Below are positions 1 to 6,000 of a stretch of 6,000 bases of DNA, one piece after another. How positions within the stretch are numbered: the stretch's first letter is position 1; each line of letters starts with the position of its first letter. A model generated the notes under the pieces. It saw only the letters and a list, made by a program, of their open reading frames with translations, did no database searches and was not told where the DNA came from. Position numbers and translations under genes: made by a program. Origin of the DNA: Bacillota bacterium (lineage in GTDB: Bacteria; Bacillota; Clostridia; Christensenellales; Borkfalkiaceae); assembly GCA_003343765.1 (NCBI GenBank), contig QAKO01000062.1:1-6000 (forward strand). Direction: 5' to 3'.

Positions 1-3
1 ATA

Positions 4-32
4 TTGCATAAAAAACCAAAATGTGATACAAT
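4..32 (+). promoter_or_regulatory. Probable sigma-A promoter with extended -10, driving the five-gene operon
   Basis: A -35-like TTGCAT (4-9) is followed after 17 bp by a -10 TACAAT (27-32), which matches TATAAT at five of six positions. It carries the extended -10 dinucleotide TG one base upstream (24-25). The -35 is weak (TTG matches only), which an extended -10 often compensates for. Transcription would begin near 39-40, leaving a leader of about 30 nt before the first ATG, too short for a T-box or riboswitch. Its position directly before a gene cluster that ends in a terminator supports it. The window begins just upstream, so operators further 5' would not be seen. Confidence 0.55.
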
Positions 33-67
33 TCTTTTTAATAGATTCCATAACGGAAAGAGGCAGG

Positions 68-1369
68 ATGAGAGAGATGTTTAGTCCGGAAATTGAGAAG
101 ATCGACAGAAAAGAGTTACGTCAGATGCAACTGGAGCGTTTAAAGCATATTGTGCGGTATGCGTATGAAAATGTTCCGATGTATCGGAAGCGTTTTGATT
201 CGATCGGGTTGAAGCCCGAGCATATCAGGACGCTGAAAGATATAGAAAATATTCCATACACGACGAAAGACGATCTGCGGGACAATTATCCTTTCGGGCT
301 TTTTGCGGTGCCGATGAAGAAGATCATTCGGCTGCACGCGTCGAGCGGGACGACGGGAAAACCGATCGTAGGCGGGTATACGCGGGCGGATCTTGACAAC
401 TGGTCGACGTGTATAGCGCGTCTTCTTGCGATGGCGGGAGCGACGGATGAAGATATATTCCAGGTTGCGTTCGGCTACGGACTGTTTACTGGCGGATTCG
501 GGCTTCATTACGGTATAGAAAAACTGGGGGCTACGGTCGTTCCGATGTCGACGGGCAACACGGAGCGGCAGCTGATGCTGATGCGGGATTTCGGTGTGAC
601 GGCGCTGATCGCAACGCCGAGTTACGCGATGTACCTGGCGGAGACGGCGAAAAAGGAAGGGATCCTCAAGGATCTAAAAGTCCGTCTGGTCTGCATGGGA
701 GCGGAAGCATCCACGGCGGAAACGCATGAATCTTTGCAGAAACTGTTCGGGGCATTTCCTACGGAGAATTACGGATTGACAGAAGTTGGCGGCCCGGGTG
801 TTGCGGGGGAATGCCGTGAGAAAGCGGGTATGCATATCAATGAAGATATGTTTTATGCCGAGATCGTGAATATGGAAAAAAATCAGGTCCTGCAAGAAGG
901 CGAGCAAGGCGAGATGGTTATAACGACGCTTGTGAAAGAGGGCATGCCGATTTTGCGTTACAGAACCAAAGATATCACGTCGCTCACGTATGAGCCGTGC
1001 AAATGCGGCAGGACGCTGGCGCGTATGTCGCGAGTGGTCGGCAGGACGGACGATATGCTGATCATCCGCGGGGTGAACGTGTTCCCGTCGCAGATTGAAA
1101 GCGTGCTGATGGGAATGGATGAACTGGGCAAGACATACGAGATCATTGTGGACAGGGTCAATTACATGGACACGCTGGAAGTGCGTGTGGAAGTGGACGA
1201 TGCAAATCTTCTGACCGATTATTTCAAACTGGAAGAGCTGGTTGCGAAGATAAGGCACAGATTGCGTGTTGTTTTGCAGATCGACGTAAAGGTGAAACTG
1301 GTCGAGCCGTTCTCGATCAAGCGTACGGAAGGGAAAGTAAAGCGCGTGACGGATCTGAGGAAAAACTGA
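68..1369 (+). CDS. paaK: Phenylacetate-CoA ligase (AMP-forming), PaaK family, copy 1
   Basis: This cytoplasmic enzyme should activate an arylacetate with ATP and CoA to arylacetyl-CoA, AMP and PPi through an acyl-adenylate. With the start at 68 it has 433 residues, the usual PaaK length. Visible motifs are the Ser/Thr/Gly phosphate loop SSGTTGKP (92-99), YGLTE (235-239), the ribose-binding RYRTKD, the hinge DDMLIIRGVN (328-337) and a C-terminal EGK whose Lys423 is the expected adenylation lysine. Cys249-x6-His256 and Cys311-x-Cys313 resemble the structural zinc site of some PaaK proteins. A GTG at 23 would extend the frame, but it lies inside the predicted promoter and lacks a ribosome binding site. 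ATG 68 has AAAGAGG at 57-63 (spacing 4). ATG 77 (AGGA at 65-68, spacing 8) is a serious alternative that also fits the typical family N-terminus. It is first in the operon, 54 bp before iorA. It differs clearly from copy 2, so the substrate may differ (phenylacetate, indoleacetate or similar); this is inferred. Confidence 0.93.
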   Translation: MREMFSPEIEKIDRKELRQMQLERLKHIVRYAYENVPMYRKRFDSIGLKPEHIRTLKDIENIPYTTKDDLRDNYPFGLFAVPMKKIIRLHASSGTTGKPIVGGYTRADLDNWSTCIARLLAMAGATDEDIFQVAFGYGLFTGGFGLHYGIEKLGATVVPMSTGNTERQLMLMRDFGVTALIATPSYAMYLAETAKKEGILKDLKVRLVCMGAEASTAETHESLQKLFGAFPTENYGLTEVGGPGVAGECREKAGMHINEDMFYAEIVNMEKNQVLQEGEQGEMVITTLVKEGMPILRYRTKDITSLTYEPCKCGRTLARMSRVVGRTDDMLIIRGVNVFPSQIESVLMGMDELGKTYEIIVDRVNYMDTLEVRVEVDDANLLTDYFKLEELVAKIRHRLRVVLQIDVKVKLVEPFSIKRTEGKVKRVTDLRKN

Positions 1370-1423
1370 AGGGGATCCGTAGAGCGGTAAAAAAGTATAA
1401 AATATCAGGTCAGGTTTACAGAT

Positions 1424-3142
1424 ATGAAGAAATTGATGTTAGGAGATTTTGCAGTAGCGCGCGGCGCATGGGAAGCGGGCGTAAAAGTAGCGGCCGCATA
1501 TCCGGGAACGCCGTCGACGGAGATCACGGAAGAGCTTGCGCGTTACGATGACGTATACAGCGAGTGGTCGCCGAATGAAAAAGTGGCGCTGGAAGTCGGG
1601 GTCGGATCGTCTATCCGCGGCGCGCGTACCATTGTGTCGATGAAGCATGTCGGATTGAACGTGGCGTGTGATCCTCTGTTTACGGCTTCTTATACGGGAG
1701 TAAACGGCGGATTGGTTATAGCGGTAGCAGATGATCCGTCGGTATTTTCGTCGCAGAACGAACAGGATACGCGTCTGACGGCGGTCAGTGCGCAGATACC
1801 CGTTCTGGAGCCTTCGGACAGTCAGGAAGCGAAAGATTTTACCAAATTGGCTTTTGAACTTTCCGAAAAATACGATACGCCGATCATATTGCGTATTACG
1901 ACGCGCGTGGCGCATTCGCAGAGTCTTGTGGAGCTTTGCGAACGGGAAGAGTTGCCCGTAAAGTCATACGAGCGCAATATAGCGAAATATGTCATGATGC
2001 CGGCAAACGCACGCGCCAAACACGTTGTTGTGGAAGAGCGTACGCAAAAACTTTCGGAAGATTCCAATGAATTTGCGATCAACAGGATCGAAGAAGGGAG
2101 CAAAGAACTGGGCATTATCTGTGCGGGCGGCGTTTATCAGTATGTCAAGGAAGCATTGCCTGAAGCGAGTGTTCTTAAACTCGGCACGGTTTGGCCTCTG
2201 CCGTATAAGCTCATTGAAAAATTTGCAAAGAGTGTGAAACGCTGCATCGTGGCGGAAGAACTGGCTCCGCATCTGGAGACGCAGATCAAGGCGCACGGCA
2301 TAGAGGTGGAAGGGAAGAACATATTCCCGCGCTGCGGAGAATTTACGGCAAAACTTATCCGCGAAAAAGTTTTGGGAGAAAAAACGGAAGTATCTCCTGA
2401 ATCGGTTCCTGCGCGTCCTCCCGTGCTGTGTGCGGGCTGTCCGCATCGCGGGGTGTTTTATGTATTGTCCAAATTGAAACTCAATGTTTTGGGTGATATC
2501 GGGTGTTATACTTTGGGCGCGGTACCGCCGCTCGGGTCGATGGATGCCGTCGTCTGCATGGGTGCGAGCATCGGCATGGCGATCGGGTTTGACAAGGCCG
2601 ATCCGCAAGCCCACAAACATTCTGTGGCGGTCATCGGCGATTCGACGTTTATCCACAGCGGAATTACGGGGCTTGTCGATGCCGTCTATAATAAAGCGAA
2701 GGTTACGGTCGTGATTTTGGATAACCGTACGACGGGAATGACGGGGCATCAGAACCATCCTGCGACGGGTAAGACGATCAAGAACGAGCCTACATATGAA
2801 TTGGATTTGGAAGAAGTATGCCGTGCGGTGGGTGTAAAAGACGTAGTGACGGTAAATCCTGGTGATCTTGTTGCGACGGAAAAAGCCGTGAAGGCAGCAC
2901 TTGCGAACGAAGAGGTATCGGTAGTGATTGCGAAGAAACCTTGTGTTCTTCTGACGAAGAAGTTATATCAGGGTTTCCGCGTGAACGAAAAATGCAAGAA
3001 ATGCAAGGCATGCCTGAAACTGGGCTGTCCTGCGATCGTGAACGGCAAGGACGGCATTACGATCGACGTATCTTTGTGCACGGAATGCGGGTTATGCCAG
3101 GGCGTGTGCAAATTCGGAGCGATCGACGGGGAGGTCAGGTAA
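1424..3142 (+). CDS. iorA: Indolepyruvate ferredoxin oxidoreductase, alpha subunit
   Basis: This is the catalytic subunit of cytoplasmic indolepyruvate:ferredoxin oxidoreductase, which reversibly converts arylpyruvate plus CoA and oxidised ferredoxin to arylacetyl-CoA, CO2 and reduced ferredoxin. At 572 residues it is near normal length and intact. The N-terminal pyrimidine-binding domain shows ARGAWEAG (12-19), YPGTPST (26-32) and a conserved NEKVA with Glu52. A middle domain follows, then the TPP-diphosphate domain from the family signature CAGCPHRG (336-343) to the GDS...DN motif (405-434) and the TTGMTGHQ segment. The C-terminus carries two ferredoxin-type [4Fe-4S] motifs: Cys524, 527, 530, 535 (CX2CX2CX4CP) and Cys552, 555, 558, 562 (CX2CX2CX3C). 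All eight cysteines are present, so electron transfer to ferredoxin should work. The ATG at 1424 has a weak AGG-type ribosome binding site at about 1407-1414 and gives the standard N-terminus. Coupled to iorB one base downstream, it would be oxygen-sensitive, which points to an anaerobe. Confidence 0.97.
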   Translation: MKKLMLGDFAVARGAWEAGVKVAAAYPGTPSTEITEELARYDDVYSEWSPNEKVALEVGVGSSIRGARTIVSMKHVGLNVACDPLFTASYTGVNGGLVIAVADDPSVFSSQNEQDTRLTAVSAQIPVLEPSDSQEAKDFTKLAFELSEKYDTPIILRITTRVAHSQSLVELCEREELPVKSYERNIAKYVMMPANARAKHVVVEERTQKLSEDSNEFAINRIEEGSKELGIICAGGVYQYVKEALPEASVLKLGTVWPLPYKLIEKFAKSVKRCIVAEELAPHLETQIKAHGIEVEGKNIFPRCGEFTAKLIREKVLGEKTEVSPESVPARPPVLCAGCPHRGVFYVLSKLKLNVLGDIGCYTLGAVPPLGSMDAVVCMGASIGMAIGFDKADPQAHKHSVAVIGDSTFIHSGITGLVDAVYNKAKVTVVILDNRTTGMTGHQNHPATGKTIKNEPTYELDLEEVCRAVGVKDVVTVNPGDLVATEKAVKAALANEEVSVVIAKKPCVLLTKKLYQGFRVNEKCKKCKACLKLGCPAIVNGKDGITIDVSLCTECGLCQGVCKFGAIDGEVR

Positions 3143-3143
3143 T

Positions 3144-3695
3144 ATGGATATATTGATAGTCGGAGTCGGCGGCCAGGGTACATTGCTTGCGAGTCGTGTA
3201 CTCGGGAAATATGCATTGGAAAAAGGATACGATGTCAAGCTGAGCGAAGTGCACGGAATGGCGCAGCGCGGCGGAAGCGTGATGACGTATGTGCGGATCG
3301 GTGACAAAATCGCATCGCCGATCATCGACGAAGGGAGTGCGGATTTTATTCTGGCGTTTGAAAAACTGGAAGCGCTGCGTTATGCGCATTATCTGAAAGC
3401 GGGGGGTGAAGTTCTGTATTCCACGCAGGAGATCATGCCGATGCCTGTTGTTACGGGAGCCGCGGAATACCCGCAGGGGATTGAAAACAAACTACGGGGA
3501 ACGGGGATCGACGCATTGGCGTTGGCGCTGGAATCGGGAAATGCGAAAGCGGCGAACTCGGTCATGTTGGGTGCGCTTTGTAAAAAACTGGGTTATGAAA
3601 AAGATGCGTTTGAAGCGGCTTTGCTTTCGAGCATTCCGCAAAAGACGGTCGAAATGAATAAAAAGGCATTTGAATTAGGGTATGCCGCAGTTTAA
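3144..3695 (+). CDS. iorB: Indolepyruvate ferredoxin oxidoreductase, beta subunit
   Basis: This is the small partner subunit of IorA (2-oxoacid:acceptor oxidoreductase gamma-type domain, Pfam POR family), needed for the assembled arylpyruvate oxidoreductase. At 183 residues it has the usual length. Its N-terminus shows the glycine-rich GVGGQG motif (7-12), a Rossmann-like start, and the highly characteristic SEVHGMAQRGGSV segment (34-46), which identifies IorB rather than a pyruvate or 2-oxoglutarate enzyme. The remaining fold continues without a break to the stop. The ATG at 3144 sits one base after the iorA stop, with a strong GGGGAGG ribosome binding site (3128-3134) inside the end of iorA. 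Translational coupling is therefore likely, fitting a fixed subunit ratio. It holds no Fe-S motif; the clusters lie in IorA. Confidence 0.96.
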   Translation: MDILIVGVGGQGTLLASRVLGKYALEKGYDVKLSEVHGMAQRGGSVMTYVRIGDKIASPIIDEGSADFILAFEKLEALRYAHYLKAGGEVLYSTQEIMPMPVVTGAAEYPQGIENKLRGTGIDALALALESGNAKAANSVMLGALCKKLGYEKDAFEAALLSSIPQKTVEMNKKAFELGYAAV

Positions 3696-3711
3696 ATAAA
3701 AGGGTAAAAGA

Positions 3712-5031
3712 ATGAAGGGTAAACTCAAAGATTATATTTATCAGCCGGAATATGAATGTCTGTCCCGTTCGGAGATGGAAAATCTACAGAGCGAGAGATT
3801 GCGCAAGACGGTTGAACTCGTATACAATCATTGCAAACCGTACCGCGCGAAAATGGACGAATATAAAATCAAGCCTTCGGATATCAGGAGCGTATCGGAT
3901 CTTAGCAAATTGCCTTTTACGGTAAAGCATGACCTGCGGTCTGCGTATCCGTTCGGGTTTTATTCGGCGCCGCAGAGCGATATAGTCGAAGTGCATGCGT
4001 CGAGCGGTACGACGGGCAAGCTGACCGTTGTAGGGTACACGCAGAACGATATTGATGTCTGGGCGGAAGCGGCGGCGCGCGGACTGGCGATGGCAGGCGT
4101 GAACAAAGATTCGCTGGTGCATGTGGCGTACGGATACGGACTATTCACGGGCGGACTGGGTGCGCATTATGCTTCGCAGAAGATCGGTGCGAGTACGGTG
4201 CCTGCGAGTGCGGGCAATACGATCCGCCAGCTGACGCTTTTGCGTGATTTCGGGGCGACGCATCTTTGCTGTACTCCTTCGTACGCGATCTTTTTGGGAA
4301 CGGAGATCGAGAAAGCGGGAATGGACATCAAAGACTTCAATCTGCAGGGCGGTGTATTCGGTGCGGAGCCCTGGACGTATCAGATGCGCGAAGAGATCGA
4401 GCGTTTGCTGAACATTGACGCATTGGATATATACGGCTTATCGGAGATCAGCGGCCCGGGTGTTGCGATGGAGTGTATGCAGAAACACGGTTGCCATGTA
4501 CAGGAAGATCATTTTATTCCCGAGATCATTGATCCGGAAACGCTGGAACCGTTGCCGTACGGGAGTGAAGGCGAGCTGGTGTTCACGACGATCACGAAGA
4601 CGGGACAACCGCTGATCCGTTACCGTACGCGCGATTTGTGTACGTTGACAAACGAGAAATGCGCGTGCGGCAGAACGACGGTCAAAATGGGAAAAGTCAA
4701 GGGCCGTTCGGACGATATGCTGATCATCCGCGGGGTGAACGTATTCCCGTCGCAGATCGAAGCTGCGATCATGAACGTGGCAGGGGTTTCGCCGCATTAT
4801 ATGATCTATGTGGATCGCGTCAACAATCTGGATGTGATGGAGATCGATATTGAACTGGCGGGTAATCTGACGCCCGACCGCGTATCGGATATTGAAAGCA
4901 TCAAGAGAAAAGTGGAAACGGAAGTCAATTCGTATATAGGGCTCAGCGCGAAGATCAAGCTCTGTGAGAGCGGATCGATCAGGCGGAGCGAAGGCAAAGC
5001 AGTGCGTGTCATAGACAGGCGTGATCAATAA
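3712..5031 (+). CDS. paaK: Phenylacetate-CoA ligase (AMP-forming), PaaK family, copy 2
   Basis: A second, full-length PaaK paralogue of 439 residues with the same expected chemistry as copy 1: arylacetate plus ATP plus CoA to arylacetyl-CoA. Motifs present are HASSGTTGK (95-103) followed by the canonical TVVGYT (copy 1 reads IVGGYT), YGLSE (241-245), RYRTRD, the hinge DDMLIIRGVN (334-343) and a C-terminal EGK with the expected catalytic Lys429. The putative metal ligands are kept: Cys255-x6-His262 and Cys317-x-Cys319. All catalytic elements are intact, so it is not a decaying duplicate. The ATG at 3712 has AAAAGGG (3698-3704, spacing 7) upstream and follows iorB by 16 bp, so it is co-transcribed. 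Copies 1 and 2 align end to end but differ through most of their length, apart from one very similar DNA patch over the hinge. Different arylacetate preferences are a reasonable inference; actual substrates cannot be read from the sequence. Confidence 0.94.
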   Translation: MKGKLKDYIYQPEYECLSRSEMENLQSERLRKTVELVYNHCKPYRAKMDEYKIKPSDIRSVSDLSKLPFTVKHDLRSAYPFGFYSAPQSDIVEVHASSGTTGKLTVVGYTQNDIDVWAEAAARGLAMAGVNKDSLVHVAYGYGLFTGGLGAHYASQKIGASTVPASAGNTIRQLTLLRDFGATHLCCTPSYAIFLGTEIEKAGMDIKDFNLQGGVFGAEPWTYQMREEIERLLNIDALDIYGLSEISGPGVAMECMQKHGCHVQEDHFIPEIIDPETLEPLPYGSEGELVFTTITKTGQPLIRYRTRDLCTLTNEKCACGRTTVKMGKVKGRSDDMLIIRGVNVFPSQIEAAIMNVAGVSPHYMIYVDRVNNLDVMEIDIELAGNLTPDRVSDIESIKRKVETEVNSYIGLSAKIKLCESGSIRRSEGKAVRVIDRRDQ

Positions 5032-5039
5032 ATTCGGAT

Positions 5040-5046
5040 AAGGAGG
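5040..5046 (+). promoter_or_regulatory. Strong ribosome binding site of the ACT-domain gene
   Basis: AAGGAGG, a perfect anti-Shine-Dalgarno match, lies 8 bases before the ATG at 5055. It fixes that start over the out-of-frame ATG at 5048. It is the best ribosome binding site in the operon, so the small ACT protein may be translated more strongly than the enzymes before it. Confidence 0.8.
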
Positions 5047-5054
5047 AATGAAAC

Positions 5055-5477
5055 ATGTTGGTAAAACAGCTTTCAGTTTTTATGGAAAATCGTCCGGGCA
5101 GGCTTTATAAACTGACGAATGCTTTGGGAAAAGAAGGAATTGATTTTGTTACGCTGTCGATCGCCGATACAAAAGACTTCGGTATCGTGCGTTTTATTGC
5201 GCGCGATAATGAAAAGGCATATGAAATTCTCAAACAGGCAGGGTTCACGGTCGGAATTACGGAACTGATCGGGGTAGAAGTGAACGACCGTCCGAATGCT
5301 TTGGCGGAAGTTGTGAAGCTGATGGAAGAAGCGGACATGAATATAGAGTATCTGTATTCGTTTGTTCTGACCAATCATAATTCGGCAAAGATTCTGATGC
5401 GCATCGAGGATACGGATCGGGCATTAAAATTGCTGAAAGAAAAGGGAATCAAGTTGCTTTCCGAAAAGATTTTATAA
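5055..5477 (+). CDS. Tandem ACT-domain protein, probable amino-acid-binding regulator
   Basis: A 140-residue cytoplasmic protein made almost wholly of two ACT domains. The first spans about residues 3-68 and has the ligand-loop motif ENRPGRL (11-17). The second spans about 69-138 and has NDRPNAL (77-83). Both loops keep the Arg-Pro core typical of ACT regulatory sites. There is no catalytic domain, DNA-binding domain, signal peptide or membrane segment. ACT domains usually bind amino acids at dimer interfaces, and stand-alone tandem ACT proteins are often found beside iorAB and paaK genes. From this context an aromatic amino acid or arylpyruvate is the likely ligand, and the protein may control the ligases or IorAB by contact; both points are inferred. 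It is the last gene, 23 bp after paaK copy 2 and 14 bp before the terminator stem. It differs from glycine-cleavage GcvR or IlvN-type subunits mainly by context. Confidence 0.88.
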   Translation: MLVKQLSVFMENRPGRLYKLTNALGKEGIDFVTLSIADTKDFGIVRFIARDNEKAYEILKQAGFTVGITELIGVEVNDRPNALAEVVKLMEEADMNIEYLYSFVLTNHNSAKILMRIEDTDRALKLLKEKGIKLLSEKIL

Positions 5478-5491
5478 TCAGAAATTTTATA

Positions 5492-5531
5492 AAAAAGCGT
5501 CCTGCACGTAAAACCGCGCAGGACGCTTTTT
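5492..5531 (+). terminator. Intrinsic terminator ending the operon, likely bidirectional
   Basis: A perfect 9-bp GC-rich stem (GCGTCCTGC at 5497-5505 with GCAGGACGC at 5518-5526) is extended by AAAAA (5492-5496) paired with TTTTT (5527-5531). Beyond one A-C mismatch the stem continues by two more pairs, leaving a 6-nt loop. The U-tract at 5527-5531 ends + strand transcripts. On the - strand the A-run at 5491-5496 becomes a T-tract, so the same hairpin can end the convergent antiporter transcript, whose stop is about 75 bp away. The rest of 5478-5605 shows no gene. Confidence 0.92.
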
Positions 5532-5605
5532 AAATATTAACATGATTTTTGTATCGCCGATTTTTCAGGTACAATATCAGGCTGGCTGTTTTTGCAAAAT
5601 CCTTC

Positions 5606-6000
5606 TTAGGAGTTTGCGGGGGAAGGATCAGACGGAAGATCGGCGGAGTTTTGTTCGGAAGCGGAAGAATCCGTATCGGGCAAAGCGGAAAGAGCGGGGG
5701 CATTTTGGTCGGGGGCAAGGGGAAGCCGGTTGTCGTTTTTGAACAGGAGTTTCAAAAGAACGGGGCAGAGTAGAGAGGAGAGGATGACGAGCATGATCAC
5801 GGGTACGACGGGGTTGATGGCAGTGCCTGCGAAAAGTCCTCCTTCAATCCCTTTGTTGCAGACGACGAGAGCGACTTCACCGCGGGCGATCATGCCGCAG
5901 CCGATCTGAGCGGATTCTTTCCAGGAATATCTGCACAGTTTTGCGATGCCTCCGCAGCCGACGATTTTCCCGATGATGCCTGCGAGTACGAAACACAGCC
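5606..6000 (-). CDS. Cation:proton antiporter (CPA2 family), C-terminal part, cut by the window edge
   Basis: This is the last 130 codons of a - strand gene whose start lies beyond 6000; the stop is TAA at 5608-5606. The visible part contains a membrane stretch LCFVLAGIIGKIVGCG (fragment residues 1-16), then SAQIGCGMIARGEVALVV (29-46), a segment typical of the last conserved helices of CPA2 Na+(K+)/H+ exchangers, and a final hydrophobic helix (about 63-86). The protein should sit in the cytoplasmic membrane and exchange monovalent cations for protons, serving pH or salt balance. After the last helix comes a 44-residue tail (87-130) rich in Pro, Ala, Ser and Asp with no recognisable regulatory domain such as TrkA-N or TrkA-C. 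The methionine at 5893 is internal, since the conserved frame runs on upstream to the edge. Its operon partners are unseen. It is convergent with, and functionally unrelated to, the arylacetate operon. The exact ion is not determinable here. Confidence 0.88.
   Translation of the reverse strand, partial: LCFVLAGIIGKIVGCGGIAKLCRYSWKESAQIGCGMIARGEVALVVCNKGIEGGLFAGTAINPVVPVIMLVILSSLLCPVLLKLLFKNDNRLPLAPDQNAPALSALPDTDSSASEQNSADLPSDPSPANS

Noticed and set aside
1396..1401. TATAAA in the 54-bp gap between paaK copy 1 and iorA as a possible internal promoter.
   Set aside because: No -35-like element lies 16-18 bp upstream, and the gap is AT-rich only around this site. Read-through from the upstream promoter is the simpler reading.
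1964..2758. Long open frame on the - strand opposite iorA (264 codons), with similar ones opposite both paaK genes (674-1258, 4438-5028).
   Set aside because: The predicted proteins are rich in Arg and His with no recognisable domain, lie exactly opposite genes with full sets of catalytic motifs, and are expected from the NCG-rich codon use of the + strand genes.
1424..3695. Assignment of the oxidoreductase as pyruvate or 2-oxoglutarate ferredoxin oxidoreductase.
   Set aside because: The fused TPP plus C-terminal ferredoxin layout of the large subunit and the SEVHGMAQRGGSV motif of the small subunit, with neighbouring PaaK ligases, fit the indolepyruvate enzyme.
5469..5490. Direct repeat of TTTTATAA around the end of the ACT gene.
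   Set aside because: Two copies of an 8-base AT-rich word are expected by chance beside a stop codon and terminator; there is no longer repeat or symmetry.
5542..5773. Short + strand open frames beyond the terminator.
   Set aside because: They are antisense to the antiporter tail, lack ribosome binding sites and family features, and are explained by the low-complexity codons of the opposite strand.

Overview
The window holds one apparently complete, co-directional five-gene operon on the + strand (about 68-5477) and the 3' end of an unrelated convergent gene on the - strand (5606-6000). The operon reads phenylacetate-CoA ligase (paaK copy 1) - iorA - iorB - phenylacetate-CoA ligase (paaK copy 2) - small tandem-ACT-domain protein. 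A plausible sigma-A promoter (4-32) lies just before it and a strong hairpin terminator (5492-5531) just after, so the whole transcription unit appears to be in view. Gaps between genes are 54, 1, 16 and 23 bp, and no second promoter is convincing.

Pathway. IorAB is the oxygen-sensitive, TPP- and Fe-S-dependent indolepyruvate:ferredoxin oxidoreductase, which interconverts arylpyruvates (from Trp, Phe, Tyr) and arylacetyl-CoA with reduced ferredoxin and CO2. The PaaK-type AMP-forming ligases interconvert arylacetates and arylacetyl-CoA. Together they link free arylacetates (phenylacetate, indoleacetate, hydroxyphenylacetate) to arylpyruvates. The direction cannot be read from the sequence: it could be uptake of arylacetates with reductive carboxylation to make aromatic amino acids, or oxidative degradation of aromatic amino acids. 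The ACT protein probably senses an amino acid, most likely an aromatic one given its place, and may regulate the pathway.

Organism. An oxygen-sensitive ferredoxin enzyme, Gram-positive-style AGGAGG ribosome binding sites, a sigma-A-like extended -10 promoter and a U-tract terminator suggest a strict anaerobe, probably of the Clostridia or a related Firmicutes lineage. Codon use is moderate in GC but strikingly rich in NCG codons (GCG, ACG, CCG, TCG) across all five operon genes, which gives no sign of recent import of any one of them. The taxon is an inference.

The convergent - strand gene encodes the C-terminal part of a CPA2-type cation:proton antiporter with a disordered Pro/Ala/Ser/Asp-rich tail. 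It most likely shares the bidirectional terminator. No RNA genes, mobile elements, CRISPR arrays or defence genes are visible. This is a known metabolic module, not a new type of system; its notable points are the two flanking ligase paralogues, a patch of near-identical DNA between them, and the linked ACT sensor.
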